Assembly (NCBI RefSeq): GCF_000722635.1
Contig: NZ_JOKH01000002.1
Location: 618,073-682,072, forward strand
Direction: 5' to 3'
Source: Endozoicomonas numazuensis
Lineage (GTDB): Bacteria; Pseudomonadota; Gammaproteobacteria; Pseudomonadales; Endozoicomonadaceae
Length of the DNA stretch: 64,000 nucleotides
The notes under the pieces were generated by a model, which searched no databases, was not told the DNA's origin, and saw nothing but the letters and a program-made list of their open reading frames with translations. The first letter of the stretch is position 1; each line of letters starts with the position of its first letter. This document shows, piece after piece, positions 32,062-41,008 of the stretch. Position numbers and translations under genes: made by a program.

Positions 32062-35000
32062 TCACTGGAGCGACTGATTTAATGCTGGATGAAAAACAAG
32101 ATGCCGCTGATTAATTTGAAGATCTTCTAAAACTGTCCTGACCGAGAAGGGTTCAGGCCAATCAATCTCCAACCGTTCAATCTTCTCTAATTTACTTAAT
32201 CCAAAATGCTGTTGTCTTGAATGAGTAGAAACATAATTATTTTCAAAACGCACTTCCCGAAACTGTGCCCCATTTTGAGTATAAAGCCGTATTTTTGCTC
32301 CAAGCGCTTCCGTATTCCCCGGCGGGCCTATCAGCCGGATTGAAAGCCAGTGGTTTCCCTTTGGATTGGCATTTTCAAAAAGGTTTGGAGAACCTTCCCA
32401 GTTACTCACTACAACATCAATATCACCATCCTGCTGGTAATCAAAACAACTGACTCCCCTGCCATCTATGACTTGACTCAATCCAGCCTCAACAGCTTGT
32501 TCGCTAAATTTCATGTTACCAAGGTTAATAAACAGTCGTGCTCTTGATTGCTGAAACTCACTGTGATTATTTAACACCTGAGTAGCCAGAGTCTTGTAAC
32601 TTTGGCTGGAATAAGTGGCTGTTTTCGGTACATTGCCATAACCGGTGGCATGAAATATATCCAGCAGCCCATCGTTATTAAAGTCAGCCGCACAACTCCC
32701 CCAGCCCCAACCGCCATCGCGAAGACCCGAATCGTTTGTAATATTCTTAAACTGATACTGTCCCTGATTTTGATACAACCGGTTACCGGTGTAACTGCTG
32801 CTTTGACTGAGACTAAAAATACTGCTTTCGAACCAGTCCAGATCGCCATCATTATCAAAGTCTGCAATAGCAGCGCCCATACCAAAACTGCCATGAATCT
32901 CCCTGATATCCGTAACATCCTGCAGTTGACTGCCCGTGTTTTTCCACAGCTGCGTGGTAAAAAAATCGGCCGTCATCAAAATATCAGACACTCCATCCTG
33001 ATTGATGTCAGCAAAATTAGGGGTAAAGGTAAAATCGTCTCCGCCAAACACGGGCGCTTCATGCTTCTGGTGTATCAAGCCATCGTTTAAAGTCACCGGT
33101 CCATAGCTGTCTCTTAACTCAGGGAGCTTTGAAGAAGCGGGCTCCATCTTGCGATACCCGGAATTGCTCCAGATTTGCGGCTGCCTGACTGACTTATATG
33201 TGCGCCAGAATGCCATCACAGTATCCAGATCTCCGTCCTGATCAAGATCACCAAAACTGGCATTGAGTGCGGGCCCAGAAACAGCAGAAAAAACAAAAGC
33301 CTCAGGAGCGTCTATAAAGTCGTAAATGATCTGTGGATAAAATCGTCCATCATTGCCCAGGAAAAGATCCGGACGATAATCACCATCCAGATCGGCGACC
33401 AATGGCGTAATAGCGCCTTCCAGTTCAATATTTTTCAATGACAGATGTTGTTGATCAAACTGTCCATCCGACTGCTGAAAATAAACCCAGACTCTGTTGT
33501 CATTATCAGTGAAGACCAGGTCATCCAGACAGTCTTGATTCAAATCAGCAGAGCTCACGCCCCCCCAGTTAATCACATCCATAATCCACCCCGGCTTTAT
33601 AAGCCCGACTTTGCGAATGTGATGAATACCCTTTTCAACGCCCACCTCTCTAAACCACTGTGTGTTCTGACCCGGTTTTTCTCCAAGGGGAGCCGCACAC
33701 TTTTCAAACGATGGAATGAGAATCTCAGCTTTATTAACTGACGGCTCTTGTTTATCTGAAGACTGTTTTCCAGAAGTCATTGTCTTGGTAAGAGGCGTTA
33801 CAATCGGCTGATCATCAATGAATACCTTCAGGCAGGATGCATCGAGCAAACAGGGATCAGTTAATGTTTCCAGAAAGTCCGAAAGTTGCATTATTTGCTG
33901 ATCAGTGAGCGTTGCTGGCAACAATTCCTGAAAGGGAGACTGCAAGGCTTCTTTCTGAATGGTCTCGAATGATCGCTTCAAATAAACGACATTCTTATTT
34001 TGTTTATCAACAGTCTCAGTTTTATGCGGCTTTTTCCTGATATGAGTCCGGATCGCTTCTGCAAGCGTGGTAGCACTGCCATTATGAAAATAAGGCGCTG
34101 TCCGGGAAATATTCAACAGGCTGGGTGTTCTGAACGAAAAAGCGGGACGACCTGGTTCGATATTACTCCGCCCGTAATCCAGCCCCCTGCCATTCACCCC
34201 TGCCCCCAGAGGTTTCACCCCTAGATTGTAGAATGCTTCATCTGAAAAGTGCTGCCCGGAGTGACACCCTGAACAACCCCCTCCCCCGTCACTGATTGAT
34301 GTGAAGAATAACCTGGCTCCAGCCACTTCGGACTTCGAGAGAGTATTTTTATCATTGAGAAAACCAAAGAAACGATTATCAATAAACACTAGCTCTGCCT
34401 GATAAACTGCCAGTGCCTGCGTCACCGCATCAATCCGGATAACCTCTTTACAGGGCACCTTTTCATCTGCCGGAGGAAAAGCGAGCCTGAACTGAGTACA
34501 CCACTCTTTATTCGAAGCTAACCGATCAACAATCAGATGATGTATCTCGATATTATTATGACTGCCGTCGTTCAGTCCTTTCATTTCAAAGGGAGACACC
34601 ATCGGCAGTCGGGCCTGAGCCTGTAACAGGCTATCGGTTTGATAACGGGTCGGTGAAAGCTCCGAGTATCCGCCACCCACTTTGATGCCCCTGGTGGACG
34701 TTCCACCTCCCACATATTGAACCCTGCCATCCCAGAACAGATTCTTTCGATACAGGGAAGTATTGAAAACAGTGGGCGAATTACGGGGAATCAAATGACG
34801 CTCATAGTCGTCTGGGTTCTGCTTTAACAATTGATCCAGTCTTTTCTGACCTGTCAGAAAAGGGTCATTGACCGAAACCCCAACAGGTAAAGCCAGGCTA
34901 TCTGCACCACCCTGCTCCGGATGATGGCAGGTTGAGCAGGCCACCCGACCATCAAGACTGAGGTCCGGACTGAAGAAAAGCTTCTTTCCAAGCTGGCTGA

Positions 35001-35163
35001 GTTCTGAATCAATCCCATCCCCTTCCAGATCGGCCGCGGGCCTGGCTGATAGCTGATAAGGTTTGAGCCAGTCCTTCAGCCACTGACTGCTTGCTGAGTC
35101 CTGGGCGCTGAACACACTCGCTGATCCTACTATGAGAATCAGCATGCTTCCCTGTCGTACCAT
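32062..35163 (-). CDS. di-heme cytochrome c peroxidase fused to VCBS/FG-GAP and ASPIC/UnbV repeats
   Basis: 1033 residues, ATG after AAGGAAAAGC, with signal SMLILIVGSASVFSA. Residues about 50-450 are a MauG/CcpA-type di-heme peroxidase with heme motifs CSTCH (76-80) and CSGCH (297-301), plus HLIPRNSPTVFNTSLYRKNLFWDGR. A linker at about 455-500 leads to calcium-binding VCBS/FG-GAP repeats (DLDGDYRPDLFLGND, DLDQDGDLDTVMAF, DINQDGVSDILM, DFDNDGDLDWFES, DFNNDGLLDIFH, DYQQDGDIDVVVSN). The last 100 residues match the UnbV_ASPIC domain (LIGPPGNTEALGAKIRLYT). A periplasmic or surface electron-transfer enzyme; substrate unknown. Confidence 0.88.
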   Translation of the reverse strand: MVRQGSMLILIVGSASVFSAQDSASSQWLKDWLKPYQLSARPAADLEGDGIDSELSQLGKKLFFSPDLSLDGRVACSTCHHPEQGGADSLALPVGVSVNDPFLTGQKRLDQLLKQNPDDYERHLIPRNSPTVFNTSLYRKNLFWDGRVQYVGGGTSTRGIKVGGGYSELSPTRYQTDSLLQAQARLPMVSPFEMKGLNDGSHNNIEIHHLIVDRLASNKEWCTQFRLAFPPADEKVPCKEVIRIDAVTQALAVYQAELVFIDNRFFGFLNDKNTLSKSEVAGARLFFTSISDGGGGCSGCHSGQHFSDEAFYNLGVKPLGAGVNGRGLDYGRSNIEPGRPAFSFRTPSLLNISRTAPYFHNGSATTLAEAIRTHIRKKPHKTETVDKQNKNVVYLKRSFETIQKEALQSPFQELLPATLTDQQIMQLSDFLETLTDPCLLDASCLKVFIDDQPIVTPLTKTMTSGKQSSDKQEPSVNKAEILIPSFEKCAAPLGEKPGQNTQWFREVGVEKGIHHIRKVGLIKPGWIMDVINWGGVSSADLNQDCLDDLVFTDNDNRVWVYFQQSDGQFDQQHLSLKNIELEGAITPLVADLDGDYRPDLFLGNDGRFYPQIIYDFIDAPEAFVFSAVSGPALNASFGDLDQDGDLDTVMAFWRTYKSVRQPQIWSNSGYRKMEPASSKLPELRDSYGPVTLNDGLIHQKHEAPVFGGDDFTFTPNFADINQDGVSDILMTADFFTTQLWKNTGSQLQDVTDIREIHGSFGMGAAIADFDNDGDLDWFESSIFSLSQSSSYTGNRLYQNQGQYQFKNITNDSGLRDGGWGWGSCAADFNNDGLLDIFHATGYGNVPKTATYSSQSYKTLATQVLNNHSEFQQSRARLFINLGNMKFSEQAVEAGLSQVIDGRGVSCFDYQQDGDIDVVVSNWEGSPNLFENANPKGNHWLSIRLIGPPGNTEALGAKIRLYTQNGAQFREVRFENNYVSTHSRQQHFGLSKLEKIERLEIDWPEPFSVRTVLEDLQINQRHLVFHPALNQSLQ

Positions 35164-35481
35164 GCTTTTCCTTCGCCCGTTTAGTTTTGCCCTTCTCCTA
35201 TAAAGCTACTGCAATGGACAGCAAAATTTAACCCCCCACAAATAGATAAAAACTATCATCGAGATTTTAATGATCAATTATACCAATCAAACGGTTAGGC
35301 ATATTCTTTCCATGTCGCCACCGAAAACGGACTGGCAACCCAACAAAATGACTGAAAAGTATTTTGATTTACCGCCCAGAAACTGTGGCCCCTGATCCGA
35401 ATACTTTTATTGACAACCTGTCATTTGAAAGCAAATGACTCATTGCAAGAAGGAAAACACCCTGTCCCTCGTAAACACTCT

Positions 35482-35955
35482 ATTGATCTGGCAGGCATTG
35501 TCTCCCATGTCACGTTGATCGAGTTTGATAACCAGTTAAGAGCAGACGAAGTCCTCCAACCCAAACTGCGCTCTTTGAATAATGTCACTATCATCACCAG
35601 CGCAATGACGACAGAAGTGCTCGGTGACGGTAGTAAAGTCAATGGTTTGATTTATAAAGACCGCAACACCGACGAGAACATCAGCGTAGAACCGGAAGGT
35701 GTCTTTGTTCAGATTGGCTTAATACCTAATACCGAGTTCCTTAAAAAAACGCTGGAATTAACTCCACGAGGTGAGATTGTTGTTGATTCCCGGGGTGAAA
35801 CCCCTATTCCAGGTATTTTTGCTGCTGGTGAAGTAGCAACAGCACCTTATAAGCAGATCATTATTGCTATGGGCAGTGGTGCTAATGCTTCGCTGGGAGC
35901 TTTTGATTATCTGATCAGAAACAGTTTTGAAGGTGATACTGCCGAAACGGCCTGA
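35482..35955 (+). pseudogene. ahpF: AhpF C-terminal fragment
   Basis: The last about 158 residues of alkyl hydroperoxide reductase subunit F, homologous from [26 protein letters not shown] to FDYLIRNSF. It keeps the NADH-side [14 protein letters not shown] and [26 protein letters not shown], the FAD-binding motif of the C-terminal domain. The FAD-binding N-part, the CxxC redox centre and the thioredoxin-like domain are missing; upstream DNA is unrelated. No AhpC gene is near. A remnant. Confidence 0.9.
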
Positions 35956-36345
35956 GCTATTAACTGTTAACTATCTGGCCAGTTAACAACATCGTTTTTC
36001 TGCCAGGCCTGGCACCTTGATTCCTTTATTTTACCGTTCTTATTAACACTTCTCAGCCCTACTCCTGGTAATGAAAAATAAAAAGGAACTACTTCACAAG
36101 AAAACACATCAGCTGTCTTAGATTATGAAGCCGTTACATCTTCTTGATTTTCATTTTTCTCTCATTAACAATCAGTTCTCCAGAATGACTTTATTAGAAA
36201 CATTACGTCAATGATCTGATAATTAATGTTCGTTGTTATTAAAGTAGGGAGTGTTGTATCTGGAAATAGAATAACTCCTCAAACAGCCTGCCACACAGTG
36301 AGGCCTGTTTAAGAGTTACATTGGAAGTATTGTTCAGGATACAAA
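35956..36345. other. non-coding AT-rich stretch upstream of the S8 protease gene
   Basis: 390 bp with no coding evidence. It holds an inverted repeat GTTAACT (35966-35972) / AGTTAAC (35981-35987) and a hairpin AAACAG...CTGTTT at about 36280-36311 within 40-70 bp of the protease start, so the leader RNA may be structured. An A/T-rich TTGAT/TATAA-like block lies near 36215-36245, but no promoter is certain. Confidence 0.3.
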
Positions 36346-38619
36346 ATGAAAACAAGAATAATGAAACCTCTGGCTGTCGGTGTTATGGCACTGACACTGG
36401 CCGGTTGTAAAGTCGAACTATCCGTCGATGGAAACAACCACTGGGTCACCGATCCGGTCACAATTGGTTTGCCACACCTGCCCCCCAGTCTGCAAACGGT
36501 TTCTTTCGAAGGTACTGTTGAGCAGAAAGGCAATAGCTATGTCTTTCCCCATGGCGTTTTATACGACATAGGTAACGGCCGATACAGTTACATATCTACG
36601 ACCGGTGAAGATGCTGAAATCCAGTTCTCCATATCCCATGGAAAACTGACTCGTTACGGGACTCTGACAGTATCGAATGTGGCAACCGACCCTCTTTATG
36701 GCCAACAATGGCATCTGAGCAACGCAGGACAAAGTGCGTTTTCTCAGAACCAGAAGGGCATGGACGCTTATATTGAATGGTCCAAAGCCTATTTTGGCTA
36801 TGACGATGATTACATTGCTAACAACCCTCAACGCTACACCTTCAATGCAGATCTTCGTGTCGCTGATCAGGATATGAACGCGGGCAGCGCTCACGCTATG
36901 GGCTATACAGGTAAAGGTGTCGTTGTTGCTGTCACCGACACAGGACTGGAAGGTGCTCATGAAGACCTGGTAGACAACTACCGGGAGGAAGGTTCTTTTA
37001 ACTTTGTTGAAGCTGATTCCAACGACCCAACCAATATTTATGACAGCCAAGGGGACCATGGCACCAGCGTAGGTGGTTTGATTGCAGCCTCTGCAGGTAA
37101 TGGTCTGGGGGGGCGTGGTGTTGCACCTTCAGCCACTCTGCTAGGTCAGAACTTCCTTCTGAATCAGACAGACGAAGCCACTGCCACGATTCACGGCATG
37201 TACGAAGGCGCGGATCAGGACGTTATCAACAAGAGCTGGGGTTCAACCCTGTTCGTTCAAACCAATGGCGTTATTCATAATGCTGAAGTGGATGGCTACA
37301 TTGATGCTTACCCAGCCCTGAACCTAAGAGATGGCAAAGGTGCTGTTGTCGTAAAATCATCGGGGAACAGTTTCGATGATTCTGATCTGTCTCAGCGTTA
37401 CTTTGGCCTGGGTCTGGGGCTCTGTGATGTTAACGGAGCCAATGTCAGTGGCCTGACCTGCTCCAATGCTTCGATCAACTCCGGTAATAACCATCCATAT
37501 CAAATAGTGGTCGGTTCCAACAATGCTGACGGAACTCATACCAGTTACTCTACTGCCGGTTCAGCGGTGTGGGCTTCTGCCCCTTCAGGTGAGTTTGGTT
37601 TCCGTGAACCCGCCATGATCACAACAGATCAGAGTAACTGTGAAATAGGCTACAGTGGTTCAATAAATGAGAACTTCTATCTGAATGCTTATCAGGGTTA
37701 CCCTTACGGCAAGATGTACCCACTGAACGGTGTCAATTCAGAGATCAGCATCGAGCTGGATCCTGGTTGTAACTATGTCCAGACCTTCAATGGTACTTCT
37801 TCTGCAGCACCCAATACTTCTGGTGCAGCAGCGTTGATCCTGGAAGCGAACAGCAACCTCAGCTGGCGCGATGTGAAGCGCATTGTTGCTGCTACTGCAG
37901 ATCAGATTGTGCCTGAAGATCCCCAGGTTATTCTGCCTGTAGGCGACAGTAACTATGTAGCCCATGATGGTTGGGTGACTAATGCCGCCGGTTACACTTT
38001 CAATAACCTATTCGGGTTTGGCCGGGTCAATGCCGGTGAAGCTGTGAAGATGGCTGAAAACTACCGCGACTACCTGGGCACTTACACAAGCTCAGGCTGG
38101 ATTGATGCAAAAGCCGGAGTCACAGTACCTGACAACAATGCCCAAGGGGTAACGCATAGTATTCAGATTGATAACAAGCGCGGTGTGGTTGAAGAAGTTC
38201 AGATCCGCATTACCTTATCTAATGACAGTATTGCCACAGATATTCAGAAAGCAGGTCCAAAGACAGCCTCTACCGTTGGCAGTGATACGGCGTTCGAACT
38301 GACTTCACCTTCTGGTACCAAAAGCATCATGCTGACGGCGCGTACCGGTACCTTCGCTTCCTATGACTGGGCTTTCGGCGTGACTCCGGCTGACGAGACG
38401 CTGATGTACAAGGATATGATGCTGCTCAGTAACGCTTTCTACGGCGAGCCAGCAGGCGGCACCTGGACTCTGCGCGTGATCGACACCAATGGTAAGGACA
38501 TTCCTTCTCTGAACCCTGAAGTGACTTTCGTGAACAATAACGTAGATTCTACACTGGATACATGGGGTATTACTTTCTATGGCGAGCACTTTGCCAATGA
38601 ACTGGTAGGGGAGAAGTAA
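36346..38619 (+). CDS. subtilisin-like (S8, kexin-type) lipoprotein protease with P domain
   Basis: 757 residues. Lipoprotein signal with lipobox LAGC (Cys21). S8 catalytic residues: Asp198 in VAVTDTGLEGAH, His238 in GDHGTSVGGLIAA and Ser485 in FNGTSSAAPNTSGAA; Asn in VVVKSSGNSFDDSD is the oxyanion region. A P/proprotein-convertase-like domain covers about 590-750 (ITLSNDSIATDIQKAGPKTASTVGSDTAFELTSPSGT, GTWTLRVIDTNGKDI). No I9-type propeptide was recognised. Followed 2 bp later by a small exported gene, the arrangement of the Aeromonas ASP protease and its chaperone. Confidence 0.93.
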   Translation: MKTRIMKPLAVGVMALTLAGCKVELSVDGNNHWVTDPVTIGLPHLPPSLQTVSFEGTVEQKGNSYVFPHGVLYDIGNGRYSYISTTGEDAEIQFSISHGKLTRYGTLTVSNVATDPLYGQQWHLSNAGQSAFSQNQKGMDAYIEWSKAYFGYDDDYIANNPQRYTFNADLRVADQDMNAGSAHAMGYTGKGVVVAVTDTGLEGAHEDLVDNYREEGSFNFVEADSNDPTNIYDSQGDHGTSVGGLIAASAGNGLGGRGVAPSATLLGQNFLLNQTDEATATIHGMYEGADQDVINKSWGSTLFVQTNGVIHNAEVDGYIDAYPALNLRDGKGAVVVKSSGNSFDDSDLSQRYFGLGLGLCDVNGANVSGLTCSNASINSGNNHPYQIVVGSNNADGTHTSYSTAGSAVWASAPSGEFGFREPAMITTDQSNCEIGYSGSINENFYLNAYQGYPYGKMYPLNGVNSEISIELDPGCNYVQTFNGTSSAAPNTSGAAALILEANSNLSWRDVKRIVAATADQIVPEDPQVILPVGDSNYVAHDGWVTNAAGYTFNNLFGFGRVNAGEAVKMAENYRDYLGTYTSSGWIDAKAGVTVPDNNAQGVTHSIQIDNKRGVVEEVQIRITLSNDSIATDIQKAGPKTASTVGSDTAFELTSPSGTKSIMLTARTGTFASYDWAFGVTPADETLMYKDMMLLSNAFYGEPAGGTWTLRVIDTNGKDIPSLNPEVTFVNNNVDSTLDTWGITFYGEHFANELVGEK

Positions 38620-38621
38620 CC

Positions 38622-39137
38622 ATGGGAATCAATAAAATGAAAAAAACCAGCCTGATACTACTGGCCACATGTGCAGTCTCCACTGCAGCAATAGCCAACC
38701 AGGAATTTAACGTCGACTCAGCCAAAAGCCAGTCGGTAAATTCTCAGCCAGTCACACAAAACGTAGTTAAGCTGAATAATCGCAACTTTGTGGTGAATGC
38801 ACCTGCTGTCCGCGCGGCCTCGTTTGCCAGCGCAACGGCGGCGGCTCCGGCCAAACCTTCTGTCACCAAAGGTATGACTCTGACCAGCTCACTGACAGGA
38901 CAACCTGTCAAAGTGACCGGACGCTTCACCGTTCTTTTGGATAAAGGCGTTGATGCATCTGAGTTTGCGACCAGACACGGTCTGAGTCTGTACAAACAGA
39001 TGGGAAGCTCACGTCTGGCTATCTTTGAAGCGGCTGAGTCCGTCGATCTGCTGGCACTGGATGCACAGTTACGAGAAGCGTCTGAACTGTCTTCAGTAAA
39101 AATCGAGTTGTTGGAAAACCTGAATCAGCCTCTTTAA
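38622..39137 (+). CDS. exported small protein, candidate chaperone/inhibitor of the upstream S8 protease
   Basis: 171 residues, ATG 38622 behind AGGGGAG. Signal peptide KKTSLILLATCAVSTAAIA, an Ala/Ser/Pro-rich spacer to about residue 90, then a compact C-terminal domain: VKVTGRFTVLLDKGVDASEFATRHGLSLYKQMGSSRLAIFEA, ending in ELSSVKIELLENLNQPL. This alpha/beta piece resembles S8 propeptide or I9 inhibitor folds, i.e. GRFTVLLDKGVDASEFA is like the conserved propeptide strand-helix start. In Aeromonas sobria the downstream ORF2 folds the kexin-like ASP protease. The same role is proposed here; the terminator at 39152 ends the pair. Confidence 0.65.
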   Translation: MGINKMKKTSLILLATCAVSTAAIANQEFNVDSAKSQSVNSQPVTQNVVKLNNRNFVVNAPAVRAASFASATAAAPAKPSVTKGMTLTSSLTGQPVKVTGRFTVLLDKGVDASEFATRHGLSLYKQMGSSRLAIFEAAESVDLLALDAQLREASELSSVKIELLENLNQPL

Positions 39138-39151
39138 GATCTGACTCACCC

Positions 39152-39182
39152 AAGCCTGGCTGATTTCAGTCAGGCTTTTTTA
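39152..39182 (+). terminator. intrinsic terminator after the protease/partner operon
   Basis: AAGCCTGGCTGA (39152-39163) pairs with TCAGTCAGGCTT (39166-39177) with one bulge/mismatch, followed by a T-rich run to 39181. Placed 15 bp after the partner gene stop. Confidence 0.85.
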
Positions 39183-39237
39183 TGTTCAAACCGGTTAGAG
39201 TTTGTCTCGACATATATTCCTGATTAAAACAGGGGCT

Positions 39238-39259
39238 CCGTTCACCCTGAGCCTGTCGA
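39238..39259. repeat. REP-like dispersed repeat fragment
   Basis: CCGTTCACCCTGAGCCTGTC begins at 39238 and continues as GA to 39259. Near-identical text occurs at 63774-63796 (CCGTTCGCACTGAGCCTGTC), and its inverted form follows at 63812. A dispersed repeat family of this genome. Confidence 0.6.
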
Positions 39260-40705
39260 TTAGATCCCCCCTAACAAGACATATTTCATTTCCAGGTACT
39301 CATCCAGCCCGTACTTTGATCCTTCCCGACCGATGCCAGACTCTTTGATGCCACCAAACGGGGCGACCTCTGTGGATAACACACCTTCATTGACCGCAAC
39401 CATTCCATATTCAAGCGACTCTGTCACTCTAAATACACGACTTAAATCGTTGGCATAAAAGTACGCCGCCAAGCCATAGCGGGTATCGTTAGCCATAGTG
39501 ATCACGTCATCCTCATGGTGAAAACGGAATACGGGAGCTACCGGACCGAAAATTTCTTCCTGATAACACTTCATATCCATGGCTGCATTGGCCAGGACAG
39601 TCGGCTCGTAAAACAGGCCTCCCAAGCTATGAGGTCGGCCTCCTGTCAGCAGTCGGCCTTTCTTGGCCAGTGCATCATCCACCATACTCTTGGTCTTCAA
39701 CAGAGCCGCCTCATTAATCAGAGGCCCCTGATTGAAATCTCCATCAAGGCCGGGCCCAACTGTCAGTTTGGAGACCGCTTCTGCAAACTTCTCAACAAAC
39801 TCATCATAAATACCCTCCTGAACAAACAGACGGTTCATACAGACACAAGTCTGACCTGAATTTCGGTACTTGGATGCAATAGCTCCCTGAATGGCCTGTT
39901 CAACATTGGCGTCATCAAAAACAATGAAAGGCGCATTGCCACCCAGCTCCAAAGACACTTTTTTTACCGAGTCTGCACACTGTTTCATCAAAAGCTTGCC
40001 AACCGCCGTCGAACCAGTAAACGACAGCTTTCTTATGATAGTACTACTGGTTAACTCAGCACCGATCTCCTTGGCATCACCTGTGACAATATTGATAACA
40101 CCTGCAGGAATACCGGCACGTTCTGCCAGTTCAGCCATGGCGAAGGCAGACAAGGGAGTCAACTCTGAGGGCTTGATAATAATGGTACAGCCTGCAGCCA
40201 GTGCCGGAGCGACTTTTCTGGCAATCATGGCATTAGGGAAATTCCAGGGCGTGATGGCCGCCACCACGCCTACCGGTTCCCGGGTGACCATAATCCTCTG
40301 ACTGCTTCTGGTCGCCGGTATCAGATCACCATAAGCTCTTTTGGCTTCTTCTGCATACCACTCTATGAAAGAAGCGCCATAGCCCACTTCAGCCTTTGAT
40401 TCTCTCAGTGGCTTACCCTGCTCAGTCGTCATCAATGTGGCCAGATCGTCCTGATTATCCAGAATCAGTCTGTACCATTGCCTGAGCAGGGTAGATCGCT
40501 CTGCTGCTGTTTTTGCCCGCCAGTCATGAAATGCACTTTCTGCTGCCTTGATTGCAGTACGAATATCTGAAGCTCCCAGCATGGGGATATAGGCAATCAC
40601 ATTGCCAGTGGCTGGGTTATGTACAGGGAGGGTTTTATCAGCGCTGACCCACTCACCATTAACGTAGGCTTGCTGTTTAAAAAGACTGGTATCGTGCAAT
40701 TTCAT
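39260..40705 (-). CDS. gabD: succinate-semialdehyde dehydrogenase (NADP+)
   Basis: 481 residues from ATG 40703-40705 (AAGGGG upstream); E. coli GabD is 482. Aldehyde dehydrogenase fold with ITPWNFPNAMIARKVAPALAAGCTIIIKPSE, catalytic Glu254 in LELGGNAPF and Cys287 in NSGQTCVCMNR. C-terminal EYGMVAVNEG and GIKESGIGREGSKYGLDEYLEMKY are typical of SSADH/GabD. Oxidises succinate semialdehyde to succinate in GABA catabolism. No gabT or gabP is adjacent, so context is silent. Confidence 0.93.
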   Translation of the reverse strand: MKLHDTSLFKQQAYVNGEWVSADKTLPVHNPATGNVIAYIPMLGASDIRTAIKAAESAFHDWRAKTAAERSTLLRQWYRLILDNQDDLATLMTTEQGKPLRESKAEVGYGASFIEWYAEEAKRAYGDLIPATRSSQRIMVTREPVGVVAAITPWNFPNAMIARKVAPALAAGCTIIIKPSELTPLSAFAMAELAERAGIPAGVINIVTGDAKEIGAELTSSTIIRKLSFTGSTAVGKLLMKQCADSVKKVSLELGGNAPFIVFDDANVEQAIQGAIASKYRNSGQTCVCMNRLFVQEGIYDEFVEKFAEAVSKLTVGPGLDGDFNQGPLINEAALLKTKSMVDDALAKKGRLLTGGRPHSLGGLFYEPTVLANAAMDMKCYQEEIFGPVAPVFRFHHEDDVITMANDTRYGLAAYFYANDLSRVFRVTESLEYGMVAVNEGVLSTEVAPFGGIKESGIGREGSKYGLDEYLEMKYVLLGGI

Positions 40706-40771
40706 GGCTAACCCCTTTAAAGCGATTAGCCACAGCATAACTCAACCTGAGTCAGGCTTAACTCATTTAAT

Positions 40772-40993
40772 TTAAAGTGTTTTGACGCCTGTAATCTTGA
40801 ACTGATTAGGTCGGTCACCTATCTGGGTTTGCTGCAGGTAAAACTTCCAGTCTCTCCGTTGGCGAAACCCCATAACAGTGGCATAGCCATAATACTCATG
40901 ACCCATTCGAAACTGGCCCTTATTATTATGCATACCCCAAAGCACACTGTTTTGAAGGATCTGCTTTGACATGGGATTGTTACTATTTCTCAT
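40772..40993 (-). CDS. small hypothetical protein
   Basis: 73 residues, ATG at 40991-40993 without a clear ribosome site. Aromatic/basic sequence with HEYYGYATVMGFRQRRDWKFYLQQTQIGDRPNQFKITGVK. No family, signal or TM. It sits between gabD and the nitronate monooxygenase-like gene on the same strand, with gaps of 66 and 15 bp, so it may be cotranscribed with the latter. Confidence 0.5.
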   Translation of the reverse strand: MRNSNNPMSKQILQNSVLWGMHNNKGQFRMGHEYYGYATVMGFRQRRDWKFYLQQTQIGDRPNQFKITGVKTL

Positions 40994-41008
40994 GGGCTGA
41001 AAATGCCA

